From Alkalibacter mobilis (GTDB lineage Bacteria > Bacillota > Clostridia > Eubacteriales > Alkalibacteraceae): a stretch of DNA of 64,000 nucleotides. Both the position numbers and the translations under genes were made by a program. The DNA is taken from contig NZ_JADNRK010000005.1 in the NCBI RefSeq assembly GCF_015594845.1, positions 80,388-144,387 on the forward strand. The letters are read 5' to 3'. This document shows positions 53,892 to 63,263 of this stretch, one piece after another. Below the pieces are notes generated by a model. That model ran no database searches, was not told where the DNA came from, and worked only from the letters and a program-made list of their open reading frames with translations. Numbering within the stretch: position 1 is the stretch's first letter; the number at the start of each line of letters is the position of its first letter.

Positions 53892-54977
53892 TTAAACCAC
53901 CAAGAGTTCCATTAGCGAAATAGCCAGACAACTCTCGATCACCGGCAACGCTCTAGGGACTATGCAGGGATCGTGTCTGCCGGTTATTTCCAACTTGGCG
54001 TTTTCTTTTTTATCCATATCGATGGTTTCCTGTTCTCTTGAAATCGAAGGTGTAGGTTTGATCCCAACTCTGAACACCACGGGCATGCCGTTGGTGATCC
54101 CACCCAGGATCCCCCCGTTGTTATTTGTTCGTGTTTTCATTCTCATATTATCGTCGTAATACATTACATCGTTTGCTTTTGAACCCCTCATTCGGGTCAA
54201 ATCAAATCCCGTTCCAAATTCAAGTCCTTTTGTCGCCGGCACTGAAAATATCAACCTGGCAATGGAGCTTTCCAATGAGTCAAAAAAGGGATTTCCCAAG
54301 CCCGGCGGCACATTTAGTCCAACGCACTCGATTATTCCTCCCACCGAATCCTGATCTAGCCTGGCCGCTTCGATTTCTTTCTTCATGGCTTCCCCTGCAT
54401 CCTGATTCAATACCGGGATTTTCTTATCCCGAATAACCTGAAGAAATTTGTCAGGATCCATATCAAGATAATCCATTTTAGCATCTTCTACTTCGCCAAT
54501 CCTGTCTATTTTGCTGAAAATCCTTATCCCGTAATTTTCAAATACATACTGTTTTGCGATGGCACCATAAAAAACTAGCGGTGCAGTTATCCTTCCGGAG
54601 AAATGACCTCCCCCTCTGTAGTCATTATAACCATCGTATCTTATCAAACCCGTATAGTCTGCATGACCCGGCCTGGCCAAATTCTTGAGGCTGGAGTAAT
54701 CTTTTGACCTGTTGTCCTTGTTTCTTATTATGAACGCCAAAGGGGTACCGGTGGTTTTCCCGTTAAAATAACCGCTCAAAATTTCAACCTGATCATCTTC
54801 ACTTCGTTTAGTGCTATAGGGATCCTGGCCGGGTTTTCTTCTGGCCATTTCCTTTTCAATATATTCAAGATCGATCTCAAATCCCGCCGGCAACCCGTCG
54901 ATCACTCCGCCTATGGCTACTCCATGGGATTCTCCAAAAAGCGAGAATTTGATTTTACTCCCCGTGTTCGAGCTCAT
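53892..54977 (-). CDS. aroC: Chorismate synthase
   Basis: FMN-dependent enzyme of 361 residues for the last common step of aromatic synthesis. The signatures GESHGVAIGGVIDGLPAG, the RPGHADYTG segment and YRGGGHFSGRITAP are intact. It overlaps the aroA stop by 23 bases; the GGAGG site lies inside aroA. Confidence 0.96.
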   Translation of the reverse strand: MSSNTGSKIKFSLFGESHGVAIGGVIDGLPAGFEIDLEYIEKEMARRKPGQDPYSTKRSEDDQVEILSGYFNGKTTGTPLAFIIRNKDNRSKDYSSLKNLARPGHADYTGLIRYDGYNDYRGGGHFSGRITAPLVFYGAIAKQYVFENYGIRIFSKIDRIGEVEDAKMDYLDMDPDKFLQVIRDKKIPVLNQDAGEAMKKEIEAARLDQDSVGGIIECVGLNVPPGLGNPFFDSLESSIARLIFSVPATKGLEFGTGFDLTRMRGSKANDVMYYDDNMRMKTRTNNNGGILGGITNGMPVVFRVGIKPTPSISREQETIDMDKKENAKLEITGRHDPCIVPRALPVIESCLAISLMELLVV

Positions 54978-56256
54978 TGATCACACCTCCAAGGCCTGCA
55001 AAATCCTCCCAAAAATTTGGGTAAGATTTATTTACACTCTGTGCATTCCTTACGATGACTTTCTCTTCGCATCTGATCGAAGCGATGGCAGCAGCCATGG
55101 CTATCCTGTGATCGTTGAAACTGTCAACTTCTCCGCCTTTCAATTTGCTTTTGCCTCTAATTATAAGTCCGTCCGTATATTGTGCAATGTCCGCTCCCAA
55201 AGTGGTCAAGACCTGCGTTATGGCATCGAGTCTGTCCGACTCCTTTATTCTAAGTCTCTTTGCGTTGACAACTTCAGTCATACCGTCTCCCAAAGCCGCC
55301 AATACGCTTACTATGGGAACCAGGTCGGGACACTGGGAGGCATCGACTGTGGTACCGTGAAGATTTGACCTAGTGGTCTTGTAACCCAATAGAAGTTTTT
55401 CTATGTTTCCTCCCATTTTGCCAATTATGTCTACAATGGCCTTGTCACCTTGAAGAGAATCAAATTTCAGATCATTGCTGTATATTTCGCCGCCCAAAAC
55501 ACCTGCGCTCAGCCAAAATGCCGCTTGTGAAAAATCTCCTTCCACACTGTAGTCGGCACCTTGATATTGCTGGTTGCCTTTAATCATGAACTCTCTGTAA
55601 TCATTGTTGACTATCTCTATTCCAAACCTGGTCAACATTTCAATGGTCATATCCACATAGGGCTTGCTCTCGAGATCGGTGGTTATAACGATTTTTGAGT
55701 CTCCCTTGACAAGGGGCAATGCAAACATCAGACCGGTAATGAACTGCGAGCTTACATCTCCCTTAAGCTCGTATATCCCAGATTCCAGCATCCCTTTTAT
55801 TGTTAAAGGCAATTCACCGTACTTATTTGTGTAATAAATTTTTTTCTGATCGAATATCTCATAGTAAGAATCCAAAGGCCTGCTGACAAGTCTTCCTCTT
55901 CCGGTCACTGTGACCCGTTCATCCAACAGTGCCAGTAAAGGTATTATAAATCTGATGGTCGAGCCTGATTCACCGCAATCTATTTTTTCTTTCTTTAATT
56001 TTGGTCTTGGAGTTCCCTGGATCCTAAGATGGTAAATTTCCCGTTTGTCATCTGTTTTTTTATATTTGATCTTCGCACCCAAGGCTTCCATGCTTTCACA
56101 TGTAGCTTTAATATCTTCGGACAAGAGAACATTTTTAATGTTGCTGATCCCATCGCTCAATGCCGCACAAAAAATGCTTCTGTGACTCATGCTTTTTGAA
56201 GGCGGGATGTTCACTGTACCCATTAACGTTGAGGGAGTTATTTCGACTATCTTCAT
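54955..56256 (-). CDS. aroA: 5-enolpyruvylshikimate-3-phosphate synthase
   Basis: EPSP synthase of 433 residues. PPSKSMSHRSIFCAA, DCGESGSTIRFIIPLLAL (the loop with the glyphosate-relevant residues reads GESGSTIRF, not the NAGTAMR of class I), and RIKESDRLDAI are visible. The pattern suggests the class II-like type. It follows aroB by 14 bases. Confidence 0.95.
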   Translation of the reverse strand: MKIVEITPSTLMGTVNIPPSKSMSHRSIFCAALSDGISNIKNVLLSEDIKATCESMEALGAKIKYKKTDDKREIYHLRIQGTPRPKLKKEKIDCGESGSTIRFIIPLLALLDERVTVTGRGRLVSRPLDSYYEIFDQKKIYYTNKYGELPLTIKGMLESGIYELKGDVSSQFITGLMFALPLVKGDSKIVITTDLESKPYVDMTIEMLTRFGIEIVNNDYREFMIKGNQQYQGADYSVEGDFSQAAFWLSAGVLGGEIYSNDLKFDSLQGDKAIVDIIGKMGGNIEKLLLGYKTTRSNLHGTTVDASQCPDLVPIVSVLAALGDGMTEVVNAKRLRIKESDRLDAITQVLTTLGADIAQYTDGLIIRGKSKLKGGEVDSFNDHRIAMAAAIASIRCEEKVIVRNAQSVNKSYPNFWEDFAGLGGVINELEHGE

Positions 56257-56270
56257 GTATGATTTCTCCT

Positions 56271-57338
56271 TTATATTATAAATTCAACAAGTTGATTTTT
56301 ATCCATGCTGTAAAGAACCGATTCACCGATTTCTTTTAATAGTACCAGGGTGATCTTGTCTCCACTGAATTTCTTATCTCTAAACAGGATCTCCTCTATC
56401 TTTTCCTGTTCCAGATAAGGCATGGTATAAGGCAGCCCGTTTTTTATCAATATTTCTTTGATTTTATCTGATGTACCGTATTTGGTTATTCCTTTTTTTT
56501 CACTTTTTACGGTAATATGATACATTCCTATAGCCACAGCTTCTCCGTGGGTATACTTCTGATAGTTGAAATAAGTCTCCAACACATGTCCCAAAGTGTG
56601 CCCGAAATTCAAAATTTTTCTAAGACCGGTTTCCCGTTCATCTTCTTCAATTACTTCTTTTTTTATAGAACAGCAGGTCGCTATGGTATTTTCCAAATCT
56701 TTGGTCAGTTCTTCCGCTGTACTTTGATATAGTTTGTTAAACAAGGTCTTGTCATATATGCATCCGTATTTTATTACTTCAGCCATGCCGTCGTTGAATA
56801 TCCTGTCCTTGAGTGTTTTTAAGGATCTGGGATCGACTATTACCGATTTCGGTTGATAAAAGCTTCCCACCAGATTTTTCCCCTTGGTCAGATTGACTCC
56901 TACTTTGCCGCCTATGCTGCTGTCAACTTGAGCAAGCAAAGTGGTGGGAATTTGAATGAAATCAACACCTCTAAGATAGGTGGATGCACAAAAACCCGCC
57001 AAATCTCCGACAACTCCTCCACCGAGAGCTATAACCGCATCACTTCGGGTTAGGTTGTATTCGGAGAAGTGATGATAGATTTCTTCCGCCATGGATAAAC
57101 TTTTGCTGGATTCTCCAGGTGGTATTATTATCTCTTGAGTCTTGCACCCGAATTTTTCTATTTGTCTTTCAACTTTTTTGAGATAAAGAGGGGCTACGTT
57201 TTCATCAGTGATGATAACCACTTTTTCATATCTGAAAAAAAGATTCCGGTACCTTTCCAATTTATCCAAGATTCCCTTTGATACATCTATGGTATATTTA
57301 TAGTCCCTATGGACCTCAACATTGATACCTTCCACCAT
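56271..57338 (-). CDS. aroB: 3-dehydroquinate synthase
   Basis: NAD- and metal-dependent enzyme of 355 residues. It has GGGVVGDLAGFCASTYLRG, IPTTLLAQVDSSIGGKVGVN and the metal ligands in FGHTLGHVLE and HGEAVAIGM. First gene of the second shikimate block aroB-aroA-aroC-chorismate mutase. A -10-like TATAAT at 57365-57370 lies upstream, with a poor -35. Confidence 0.96.
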   Translation of the reverse strand: MVEGINVEVHRDYKYTIDVSKGILDKLERYRNLFFRYEKVVIITDENVAPLYLKKVERQIEKFGCKTQEIIIPPGESSKSLSMAEEIYHHFSEYNLTRSDAVIALGGGVVGDLAGFCASTYLRGVDFIQIPTTLLAQVDSSIGGKVGVNLTKGKNLVGSFYQPKSVIVDPRSLKTLKDRIFNDGMAEVIKYGCIYDKTLFNKLYQSTAEELTKDLENTIATCCSIKKEVIEEDERETGLRKILNFGHTLGHVLETYFNYQKYTHGEAVAIGMYHITVKSEKKGITKYGTSDKIKEILIKNGLPYTMPYLEQEKIEEILFRDKKFSGDKITLVLLKEIGESVLYSMDKNQLVEFII

Positions 57339-57375
57339 GACTCCCCCTTAAAATATTTTTTCTAATTATAACACA

Positions 57376-57401
57376 ATAGGGTTTCGCACAGAAACCCTAT
57401 C
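57376..57401 (-). terminator. Hairpin after the nucleoside permease gene
   Basis: ATAGGGTTTC-TGTGC-GAAACCCTAT stem-loop two bases after the stop of the downstream permease. The T-tract is short, so termination may be partial and aroB could be reached by read-through. Confidence 0.6.
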
Positions 57402-57403
57402 GA

Positions 57404-58336
57404 CTACCTTTCTTCTCTAAAATAAGCCTTGCCCACGGAACCCGGCGCCTTGTTCTCCTTGCTCTTTTTAATGGACATGAGCACCAGAACCAAAATAGTG
57501 GCTGCATACGGCAACATATTTATGATGTAAATGGGTATTGGCAGTTCAAATTTTTGCAGTCTGTAGCCTATTATATCCAAACCGCCGAAAAAGTACGAAC
57601 CCACTATTGCCCTATACGGATTCCATGTGGCAAATATTACTAGTGCCACAGCTATCCATCCTTTTCCCGCCGTGATATTTTCCTGCCAGACAGGTATGTA
57701 GGACAAGGACAAGAATGCTCCACCCAGACCTGACAAAGCTCCTCCGAGCAAAATATAAAAATATTTGTATCTATTCACATTTATTCCGCTGGCATCTGCC
57801 GCTGCTGGATTCTCTCCAACCATCCTGAGATTCAAACCGTACTTTGTCTTGTACAAAACGATCCCCAAAAAAATTACCATTACATATGAAAAATACACCA
57901 ATATGCTTTGATCAAAAAATATCTCGCCAATCACGGGAATATCACTTAAAATCGGAAAAGGAGTTTTTGCAAACACACTGCTGACTCCTTCAGGCAGTTT
58001 GTATCCCACATATTTGTTGCCGGCAAAACTGGCGTATCCCGTACCAAATATCGTCAGAGTCAACCCTGTCACTTCCTGATTGGCCTTAAGTGATACGGTG
58101 ATAATGGCATAAATAAGCGCACCGGCCATACCTGCAAGAGCAGCTGCAACTATTGCCAATAGCGGATTGGAAGTGCCATAACCCACTGCGAAACCAGTTA
58201 CTGCTCCCATGAGCATCATTCCTTCAAGCCCCAGATTCAGATGGCCGACCTTTTGACTAAAAATTTCTCCTACCGTTGCAAACAACAGGGGAGTCCCTGC
58301 TTGGACCATTGCGCTGAAAAATGATATCATATTCAT
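57404..58336 (-). CDS. nupQ: Nucleoside ABC transporter permease (NupQ-like)
   Basis: Permease of 310 residues of the BPD_transp_2 family with about nine membrane helices. The motif VGEIFSQKVGHLNLGLEGMMLMGA is the conserved segment of the BMP-linked permeases. It overlaps the partner permease stop by four bases (ATGA). Together with NupP, NupO and the BMP lipoprotein it forms a purine nucleoside importer. Confidence 0.9.
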   Translation of the reverse strand: MNMISFFSAMVQAGTPLLFATVGEIFSQKVGHLNLGLEGMMLMGAVTGFAVGYGTSNPLLAIVAAALAGMAGALIYAIITVSLKANQEVTGLTLTIFGTGYASFAGNKYVGYKLPEGVSSVFAKTPFPILSDIPVIGEIFFDQSILVYFSYVMVIFLGIVLYKTKYGLNLRMVGENPAAADASGINVNRYKYFYILLGGALSGLGGAFLSLSYIPVWQENITAGKGWIAVALVIFATWNPYRAIVGSYFFGGLDIIGYRLQKFELPIPIYIINMLPYAATILVLVLMSIKKSKENKAPGSVGKAYFREER

Positions 58337-59400
58337 TTTTTTACCCCCGTTCCATGCTTATGTGACAAAACAAATTTATATCTTACGAAAAACTCGCTTG
58401 CCAAAACAAAGAATAATATAAGTGCCTGAAGGATCTCCGCCGCAGATGCCGGGATCTCATAAGCTGTTTGGATAAATGATCCTCCCTGTCTGAGCATGGC
58501 AAATAAAAATGACACTATGCCAACCATGACCGGATTCAATCCTGACAACCAGGCGGTAATAATTGCTGTAAAACCTACTCCACCACTCAAATCGACAGAA
58601 AGTGTACCACTTATTCCCGAAGCCTGGATCATGCCTACCAACCCGCAAATCCCTCCGCTCAGAAACATGGTCTTGAGAATGACCCTTTTTATGTCTATTC
58701 CCGCATACCTCGCAGTATCTTCACTTTCTCCAATCACTGCGATCTCGTAACCTGTCTTGGTATGATTCAAATAAATGTAGGCCAAGTATATCAACAATAA
58801 TGCAATTACCCATCCCACATGAATGCCCAGTATTTTGGGCAGCAAGGCATTTTCTTCAAAACTCGGTATTTTTGGAAAGCCCATGCCCGCTGGATCTTTC
58901 CACAGGCTGTATTGAAGATAGGTGACCCACTTGAGTGCTATATAATTGAGCATTAAAGTAAACAGGGTCTCATTCGTTCCAAATTTCGCCTTGAACCAGG
59001 CCGGTATCAACAGCCATATCCCACCGGAAACCATGGCTGCCAAGCCCATCAACGGCAGCAACACGATTTTTGGCAAGTAAGCAAAATTCAAGGCAAAGTA
59101 CGAGGCCGCAAATGCCCCCATGAATATCTGCCCTTCCGCTCCTATATTCCAAAACCTCATCTTAAACGCCACCATTACTCCAAGGGACGTTATCAATAGC
59201 GGTATAGTCAAATTTACTGTTTCACGAAACCTGAAAAAGGACCCCAAGCCCCCGTCTATCATGGAAGTATATATAGTGAGAGGATTTTCTCCGAGGATTA
59301 TCAGAAATACACCTCCGAAAATCAATGCCCCCACAACTGCGGCCAATCTCACTAATACGATCTGCACCTTTGTGAGCTCACTCCGTTTTGCAATTCTCAT
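58333..59400 (-). CDS. nupP: Nucleoside ABC transporter permease (NupP-like)
   Basis: Permease of 355 residues with an N-terminal membrane helix, then ENPLTIYTSMIDGGLGS, FKMRFWNIGAEGQIFMGAF and about eight further helices. ATG at 59400 is used: it overlaps the ATPase stop (ATGA) and has GGAGG upstream. The frame extends to 59499 inside the ATPase gene and is not likely used. Confidence 0.9.
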   Translation of the reverse strand: MRIAKRSELTKVQIVLVRLAAVVGALIFGGVFLIILGENPLTIYTSMIDGGLGSFFRFRETVNLTIPLLITSLGVMVAFKMRFWNIGAEGQIFMGAFAASYFALNFAYLPKIVLLPLMGLAAMVSGGIWLLIPAWFKAKFGTNETLFTLMLNYIALKWVTYLQYSLWKDPAGMGFPKIPSFEENALLPKILGIHVGWVIALLLIYLAYIYLNHTKTGYEIAVIGESEDTARYAGIDIKRVILKTMFLSGGICGLVGMIQASGISGTLSVDLSGGVGFTAIITAWLSGLNPVMVGIVSFLFAMLRQGGSFIQTAYEIPASAAEILQALILFFVLASEFFVRYKFVLSHKHGTGVKK

Positions 59401-60917
59401 AAGCCGATTTCCTCCTTGTATGCACCGGACATCATCAAGCCGATTTTCTCCCTGTCCGCTTCCTGGCCGTCCACTATACCAGTGATTTTTCCGTTGCACA
59501 TGACCAGTATCCTGTCACACAATTCCATCAATACGTCCAGATCCTCTCCAACATACAAAAGAGCCACATTCTGCTTCTTCTGTTCATTCAGCAAATCGTA
59601 TATCAGGTACGAAGATCCTATATCCAGACCTCTGGTTGGATAAGCCGTTATTATCACATGGGGGTTTGATTCTATCTCCCTGCCCAATAGAACTTTTTGG
59701 ATGTTTCCACCAGATAGCAGCCTTACCGGATGCGAATCAGTACTCGGGGTGGAGATGTTCAACTTGTCCACGATGATTTGCGCTTTTTCCTTTGAAGGTC
59801 TTCTGGATATTATTAGGCCTTCCTGCTTTTGATATTCCTTAAGCAGTATATTGTCCACAATGTTCATTGATGCCACCAATCCCATGCCCAATCTGTCTTC
59901 CGGAACAAAACTCATGCTGATGCCCATCTTTATTATTTCCCTGGGATTCTTTCCAAGAATGCTTTCCCCCTGGTATACGACATCCCCTTGGGTTATGGGA
60001 TAAAGTCCTGCCAGCGCTTCACAAAGCTCCTTTTGACCACTGCCGGCAATACCCGCCACGCCAAGTATTTCTCCTGTGTACATCTCAAAATTTATATCGT
60101 CAAGAGCCTTGGTCTTGTCGCTCTTCAGTGCACTCAGATTCAAAACTTCAAGAATTTTCTTTCTTTCTCCCACCGGGGGACGTTCTATCGATAAATCCAC
60201 AGCTTTACCCACCATCATCTTCGTCAGCTCATTGGTGTCAGTTTCTGTTTTTTTGACCGTGGAAATGTATTTACCCTTTCGCAATACCGTAACGACGTCG
60301 CTGATTTCCATTACCTCGTTTAGTTTATGGGTTATTATGACCACGGCACAGCCCATTTGGGTCATGTTTCGTATAATGTCAAAAAGTTTCTCGGTCTCCT
60401 GGGGTGTAAGCACAGCTGTAGGCTCATCCAAAATAAGGATCTCAGCCCCTCTGTATAATACTTTCAATATCTCTACCCTCTGTTTTTCAGCCACAGACAT
60501 GTCGTAAATTTTTTTGTCGGGATCGATTTCCAAGCCATACTTTAAAGAAATATTTTTTATTTTTTCTGACAGTTTGGATCCCTTTATAAAAAATTCCTTG
60601 TCGTATCCGGCAACTATGTTTTCCTTTGCCGTCAAAACCTCAACAAGCTTGAAGTGCTGGTGTATCATCCCAATCCCTAGATCTATGGCAACTTTTGGTG
60701 ATGAAATATCAACCTGTTTCCCTCTGATTTTGATGTTTCCGGTATCGGGAGTGTATATCCCCGCCAAAATATTCATCAGCGAACTCTTTCCGGCACCATT
60801 TTCGCCCAAAAGGGAATGCACTTCCCCTCCTACCAGGGTCAATTCCACTTTATCCAAGGCTTGAACGCTTCCAAAACTTTTCGAGATCGAATTCATTTCC
60901 ACCAATATATTTTCCAT
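59397..60917 (-). CDS. nupO: Nucleoside ABC transporter ATP-binding protein, two domains (NupO-like)
   Basis: Tandem ABC ATPase of 506 residues. The first module has GENGAGKSS, a signature MSVAEKQ (degenerate) and LILDEPTAVL. The second has a diverged Walker A (GIAGSGQKE), LLSGGNIQK and a Walker B-like ITAYPTRGLD without the usual Asp-Glu. Such asymmetric pairs are typical of BMP/ribose-type importers. Confidence 0.93.
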   Translation of the reverse strand: MENILVEMNSISKSFGSVQALDKVELTLVGGEVHSLLGENGAGKSSLMNILAGIYTPDTGNIKIRGKQVDISSPKVAIDLGIGMIHQHFKLVEVLTAKENIVAGYDKEFFIKGSKLSEKIKNISLKYGLEIDPDKKIYDMSVAEKQRVEILKVLYRGAEILILDEPTAVLTPQETEKLFDIIRNMTQMGCAVVIITHKLNEVMEISDVVTVLRKGKYISTVKKTETDTNELTKMMVGKAVDLSIERPPVGERKKILEVLNLSALKSDKTKALDDINFEMYTGEILGVAGIAGSGQKELCEALAGLYPITQGDVVYQGESILGKNPREIIKMGISMSFVPEDRLGMGLVASMNIVDNILLKEYQKQEGLIISRRPSKEKAQIIVDKLNISTPSTDSHPVRLLSGGNIQKVLLGREIESNPHVIITAYPTRGLDIGSSYLIYDLLNEQKKQNVALLYVGEDLDVLMELCDRILVMCNGKITGIVDGQEADREKIGLMMSGAYKEEIGL

Positions 60918-60940
60918 CTACATCACCTTTGTTAATTAAA

Positions 60941-60962
60941 GGGACAAGGTTGCCCTTGCCCC
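60941..60962 (-). terminator. Hairpin between BMP lipoprotein and ATPase genes
   Basis: GGGGCAAGG-GCAA-CCTTGTCCC stem with only a TTTAATT tail. It is placed as in many importers where the binding protein must be made in excess, so partial termination or mRNA stabilisation is likely. Confidence 0.65.
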
Positions 60963-60983
60963 TCATTATTTATTTTCTAAAAT

Positions 60984-62099
60984 TTAGTTGCTGGCCGGTA
61001 TGGTTCCTACAACACCTTTAACAAACCAATTCATTGAAAGCATGTCTGCATCCGACATTTTTTCTCCGGCTTTTACTATTTCTTCACCGGCTTGGTTCAA
61101 GACAGGACCGTAGAATACATCAAAGTCACCGGAAACAATCTTTTGCTCGGCAGCTTCAACGGCTTCAGCAGCGCCTTCAGGCGCCAAGGCAGTCAATTCA
61201 TCCAGTGTCACGATACCTTCATACATTCCGCCCCAGTATGGAGTGTTTGTCCATGTGCCGTCCAAAACTTCTTGAACAGCAGTCAAGTAGTATTCTCCCC
61301 AGTTCCAGAGTGGTGCCGTCATGTAGGCCTTTGGAACTGCTTCTTCAGAGCTGACGTTGTATCCAATGGAGAATGCGCCTGCTTCCTCAGCCGCTACCAT
61401 TGTAGCAGTAGAGTCCTGATGTTGTGCTGTAACGTCGCAACCTTCGTCAAGCAGTGCTTCTGCGGCAGCTTTTTCGCTGGCAGGATCATACCAGGTGTTT
61501 GTCCATCTAACGTGGACTTCCACATCCGGATTTACTGATTGAGCACCTAAAGTGAATGCATTGATCCCACGAATTACTTCAGGAATTGGGAAAGCAGCTA
61601 CGTACGCTATCTTGTTTGTCTCTGTTTTCATGCCTGCAACGATCCCTGAAAGGTATCTTGCCTGATACATTCTTCCAAAGTAATTTGTTGCATTGTCAGC
61701 TGTTTGATATCCGGAGCAATGTGAAAAAGTAACTTCCGGAAATTCTGCAGCAGCTTCTATAAGTCCGTCCATGTGACCAAAACTGGTGGCAAAAACGATC
61801 TCTGCTCCCTGATCCACCATTTCTCGGATAACTTTCACAACTTCACCTTTGTCTTCCGGAACGCTTTCTTTATAGATGGTTTTTACCTTGTCTCCAAGTT
61901 CCTGCTCCATAAATAATCTTCCGTTGTCATGTGCCGTTGTGTAACCGCCGTCATTTGTAGGCCCTACATAAATAAAGCCCACTACTAATTGTTCTTCGGT
62001 TCCGTTCCCGTTGCCATTGTCCCCATTATCGGATGAACAACCCAAGATCATGGTGGAAACCATGGCTAGAACCAAAAAGAGAATAACTAATTTTTTCAT
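60984..62099 (-). CDS. BMP-family nucleoside-binding lipoprotein
   Basis: Substrate-binding lipoprotein of 371 residues. A signal peptide ends in lipobox MILGCSS, followed by a Gly/Asn-rich linker (DNGDNGNGNG). The Bmp/PnrA fold shows VVGFIYVGPTNDGGYTTAHDNGR, VIRGINAFTLGAQSVNPDVEV and AQHQDSTATMVAAEE. Members bind purine nucleosides. The guanine-class riboswitch in the leader of this gene supports a purine ligand. Ribosome binding site GGGGGAAGG. Confidence 0.93.
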   Translation of the reverse strand: MKKLVILFLVLAMVSTMILGCSSDNGDNGNGNGTEEQLVVGFIYVGPTNDGGYTTAHDNGRLFMEQELGDKVKTIYKESVPEDKGEVVKVIREMVDQGAEIVFATSFGHMDGLIEAAAEFPEVTFSHCSGYQTADNATNYFGRMYQARYLSGIVAGMKTETNKIAYVAAFPIPEVIRGINAFTLGAQSVNPDVEVHVRWTNTWYDPASEKAAAEALLDEGCDVTAQHQDSTATMVAAEEAGAFSIGYNVSSEEAVPKAYMTAPLWNWGEYYLTAVQEVLDGTWTNTPYWGGMYEGIVTLDELTALAPEGAAEAVEAAEQKIVSGDFDVFYGPVLNQAGEEIVKAGEKMSDADMLSMNWFVKGVVGTIPASN

Positions 62100-62166
62100 T
62101 TCCTTCCCCCTAACGTTTTTTTGCCTAAAAACAAAAATCCGTCATATAAGAAAGCAGATTAAACAC

Positions 62167-62233
62167 TCCGTAGCAGGGTAGTTTACGGCGACCCTGTAGA
62201 AACGTTTAGCCCTTATTGCCAAACTTATACGGA
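62167..62233 (-). promoter_or_regulatory. Purine riboswitch, guanine class
   Basis: Aptamer of about 67 bases on the minus strand. P1 is TCCGTA/TACGGA. P2 is GTTTGGC/GCTAAAC with loop AATAAGG, followed by J2/3 GTTTCTAC. P3 is AGGGT/ACCCT with loop CGCCGTAAACT. These are the conserved purine-aptamer elements. The discriminator before the P1 3' strand is C (GC-TACGGA), which pairs with guanine-type ligands; U would mean adenine. Downstream AATCTG...CGGATT followed by TTTGTTTTT may be the terminator, so the importer should be off when guanine is abundant. Confidence 0.9.
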
Positions 62234-62275
62234 CGTACATTTTTTATTTTTAAAGCTTTAATATTCGACATTTAC

Positions 62276-62304
62276 ATTATAGTGTTTTTCCTGTCCAATA
62301 TCAA
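62276..62304 (-). promoter_or_regulatory. Sigma-A promoter of the nucleoside importer operon
   Basis: Minus-strand TTGATA (62299-62304), a 17-base spacer and TATAAT (62276-62281), placing the start about 35 bases before the aptamer. Confidence 0.75.
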
Positions 62305-62333
62305 TCTTTTTAATGAATTATAATTGTCTTAAA

Positions 62334-63212
62334 TCACTTGTTTTGCTGTTCGCTTTGAAACCTGCGATATTCTTCTACAGGCATATCCAGACCCGTGTAC
62401 AATTTATAGGCTTCAACCCCTTGCCACAAAAGCATGCCCTCTCCGCCGATGACCACGCAACCTATTTCTTCTGCTTCCCTCATCATCCTGGTCTTTTTAG
62501 GATCGTATACCACATCCACTACCACAGGCATATTTATGAACATTTCCTTGTCAACCAAGCTGACATCCTCATTGGGTTTCATTCCTGCGACGGTTCCGTT
62601 TACGACGATATCCGCCTTCGCAATTTCTTCTGCAAGCAGACTCCTGTCTTCAAGGGGACAAACTTTCACTTTGCATCCAGGCGCTTCATTTTCTATCTTT
62701 TTTGCAGTTTCTTCAGCTCGTGTGAAGAATTCGTCACTCATGTTGAAAATGGTTACTTCTTTAGCTCCGGACAATGCACACTCGACCTGTATGGCAGTAG
62801 CGGCTCCGCCTGCTCCCAAAACAACAAGTTTTTTGTTTTCGACACCCACGCCATGTTCTTTAAGATTTCTTACAAAACCCGGTCCGTCAGTTATATGACC
62901 CACCAGCTTTCCGTTTTCATTGACTACAGTATTCACTGCGCCGATTATCCTTGCGGCAGGCGACAATTCATCCATGTACTTTGCAACTTCATTTTTGCAT
63001 GGCATGGTTACGTTGAATCCCCGCATGTTGAGCAATCGCGCCGCTTTGATCGCTTCCGGCACTTGATCCACTTTGATATCAAAAGCTAGATATGCATAAT
63101 CCAATCCGTGATGTGCAAAGCCAAAATTATACAACGCAGGCGATCCCGAATGTTCCACAGGGCTTCCTATCAAAGCTATCAACCTGGTCTTTCCCGATAT
63201 TCTCTTTTCCAT
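62334..63212 (-). CDS. aroE: Shikimate dehydrogenase
   Basis: NADPH-dependent enzyme of 292 residues. It has the substrate motif GSPVEHSGSPALYNFGF, the catalytic Lys in NVTMPCKNEV and the nucleotide motif VVLGAGGAATAIQ. It lies 51 bases downstream of aroK and forms with it the first shikimate block. The long open frame on the opposite strand is a shadow. Confidence 0.95.
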   Translation of the reverse strand: MEKRISGKTRLIALIGSPVEHSGSPALYNFGFAHHGLDYAYLAFDIKVDQVPEAIKAARLLNMRGFNVTMPCKNEVAKYMDELSPAARIIGAVNTVVNENGKLVGHITDGPGFVRNLKEHGVGVENKKLVVLGAGGAATAIQVECALSGAKEVTIFNMSDEFFTRAEETAKKIENEAPGCKVKVCPLEDRSLLAEEIAKADIVVNGTVAGMKPNEDVSLVDKEMFINMPVVVDVVYDPKKTRMMREAEEIGCVVIGGEGMLLWQGVEAYKLYTGLDMPVEEYRRFQSEQQNK

Positions 63213-63263
63213 CTAAATCCTCCTGACAAATTTATTTTTTCCGATATCCCGACATATCCGAAT

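Noticed and set aside
62313..63089. A 258-codon open frame antisense to aroE
   Set aside because: It lacks a ribosome binding site, has a Cys/Phe/His-rich composition typical of antisense frames, and the opposite strand encodes an intact shikimate dehydrogenase.
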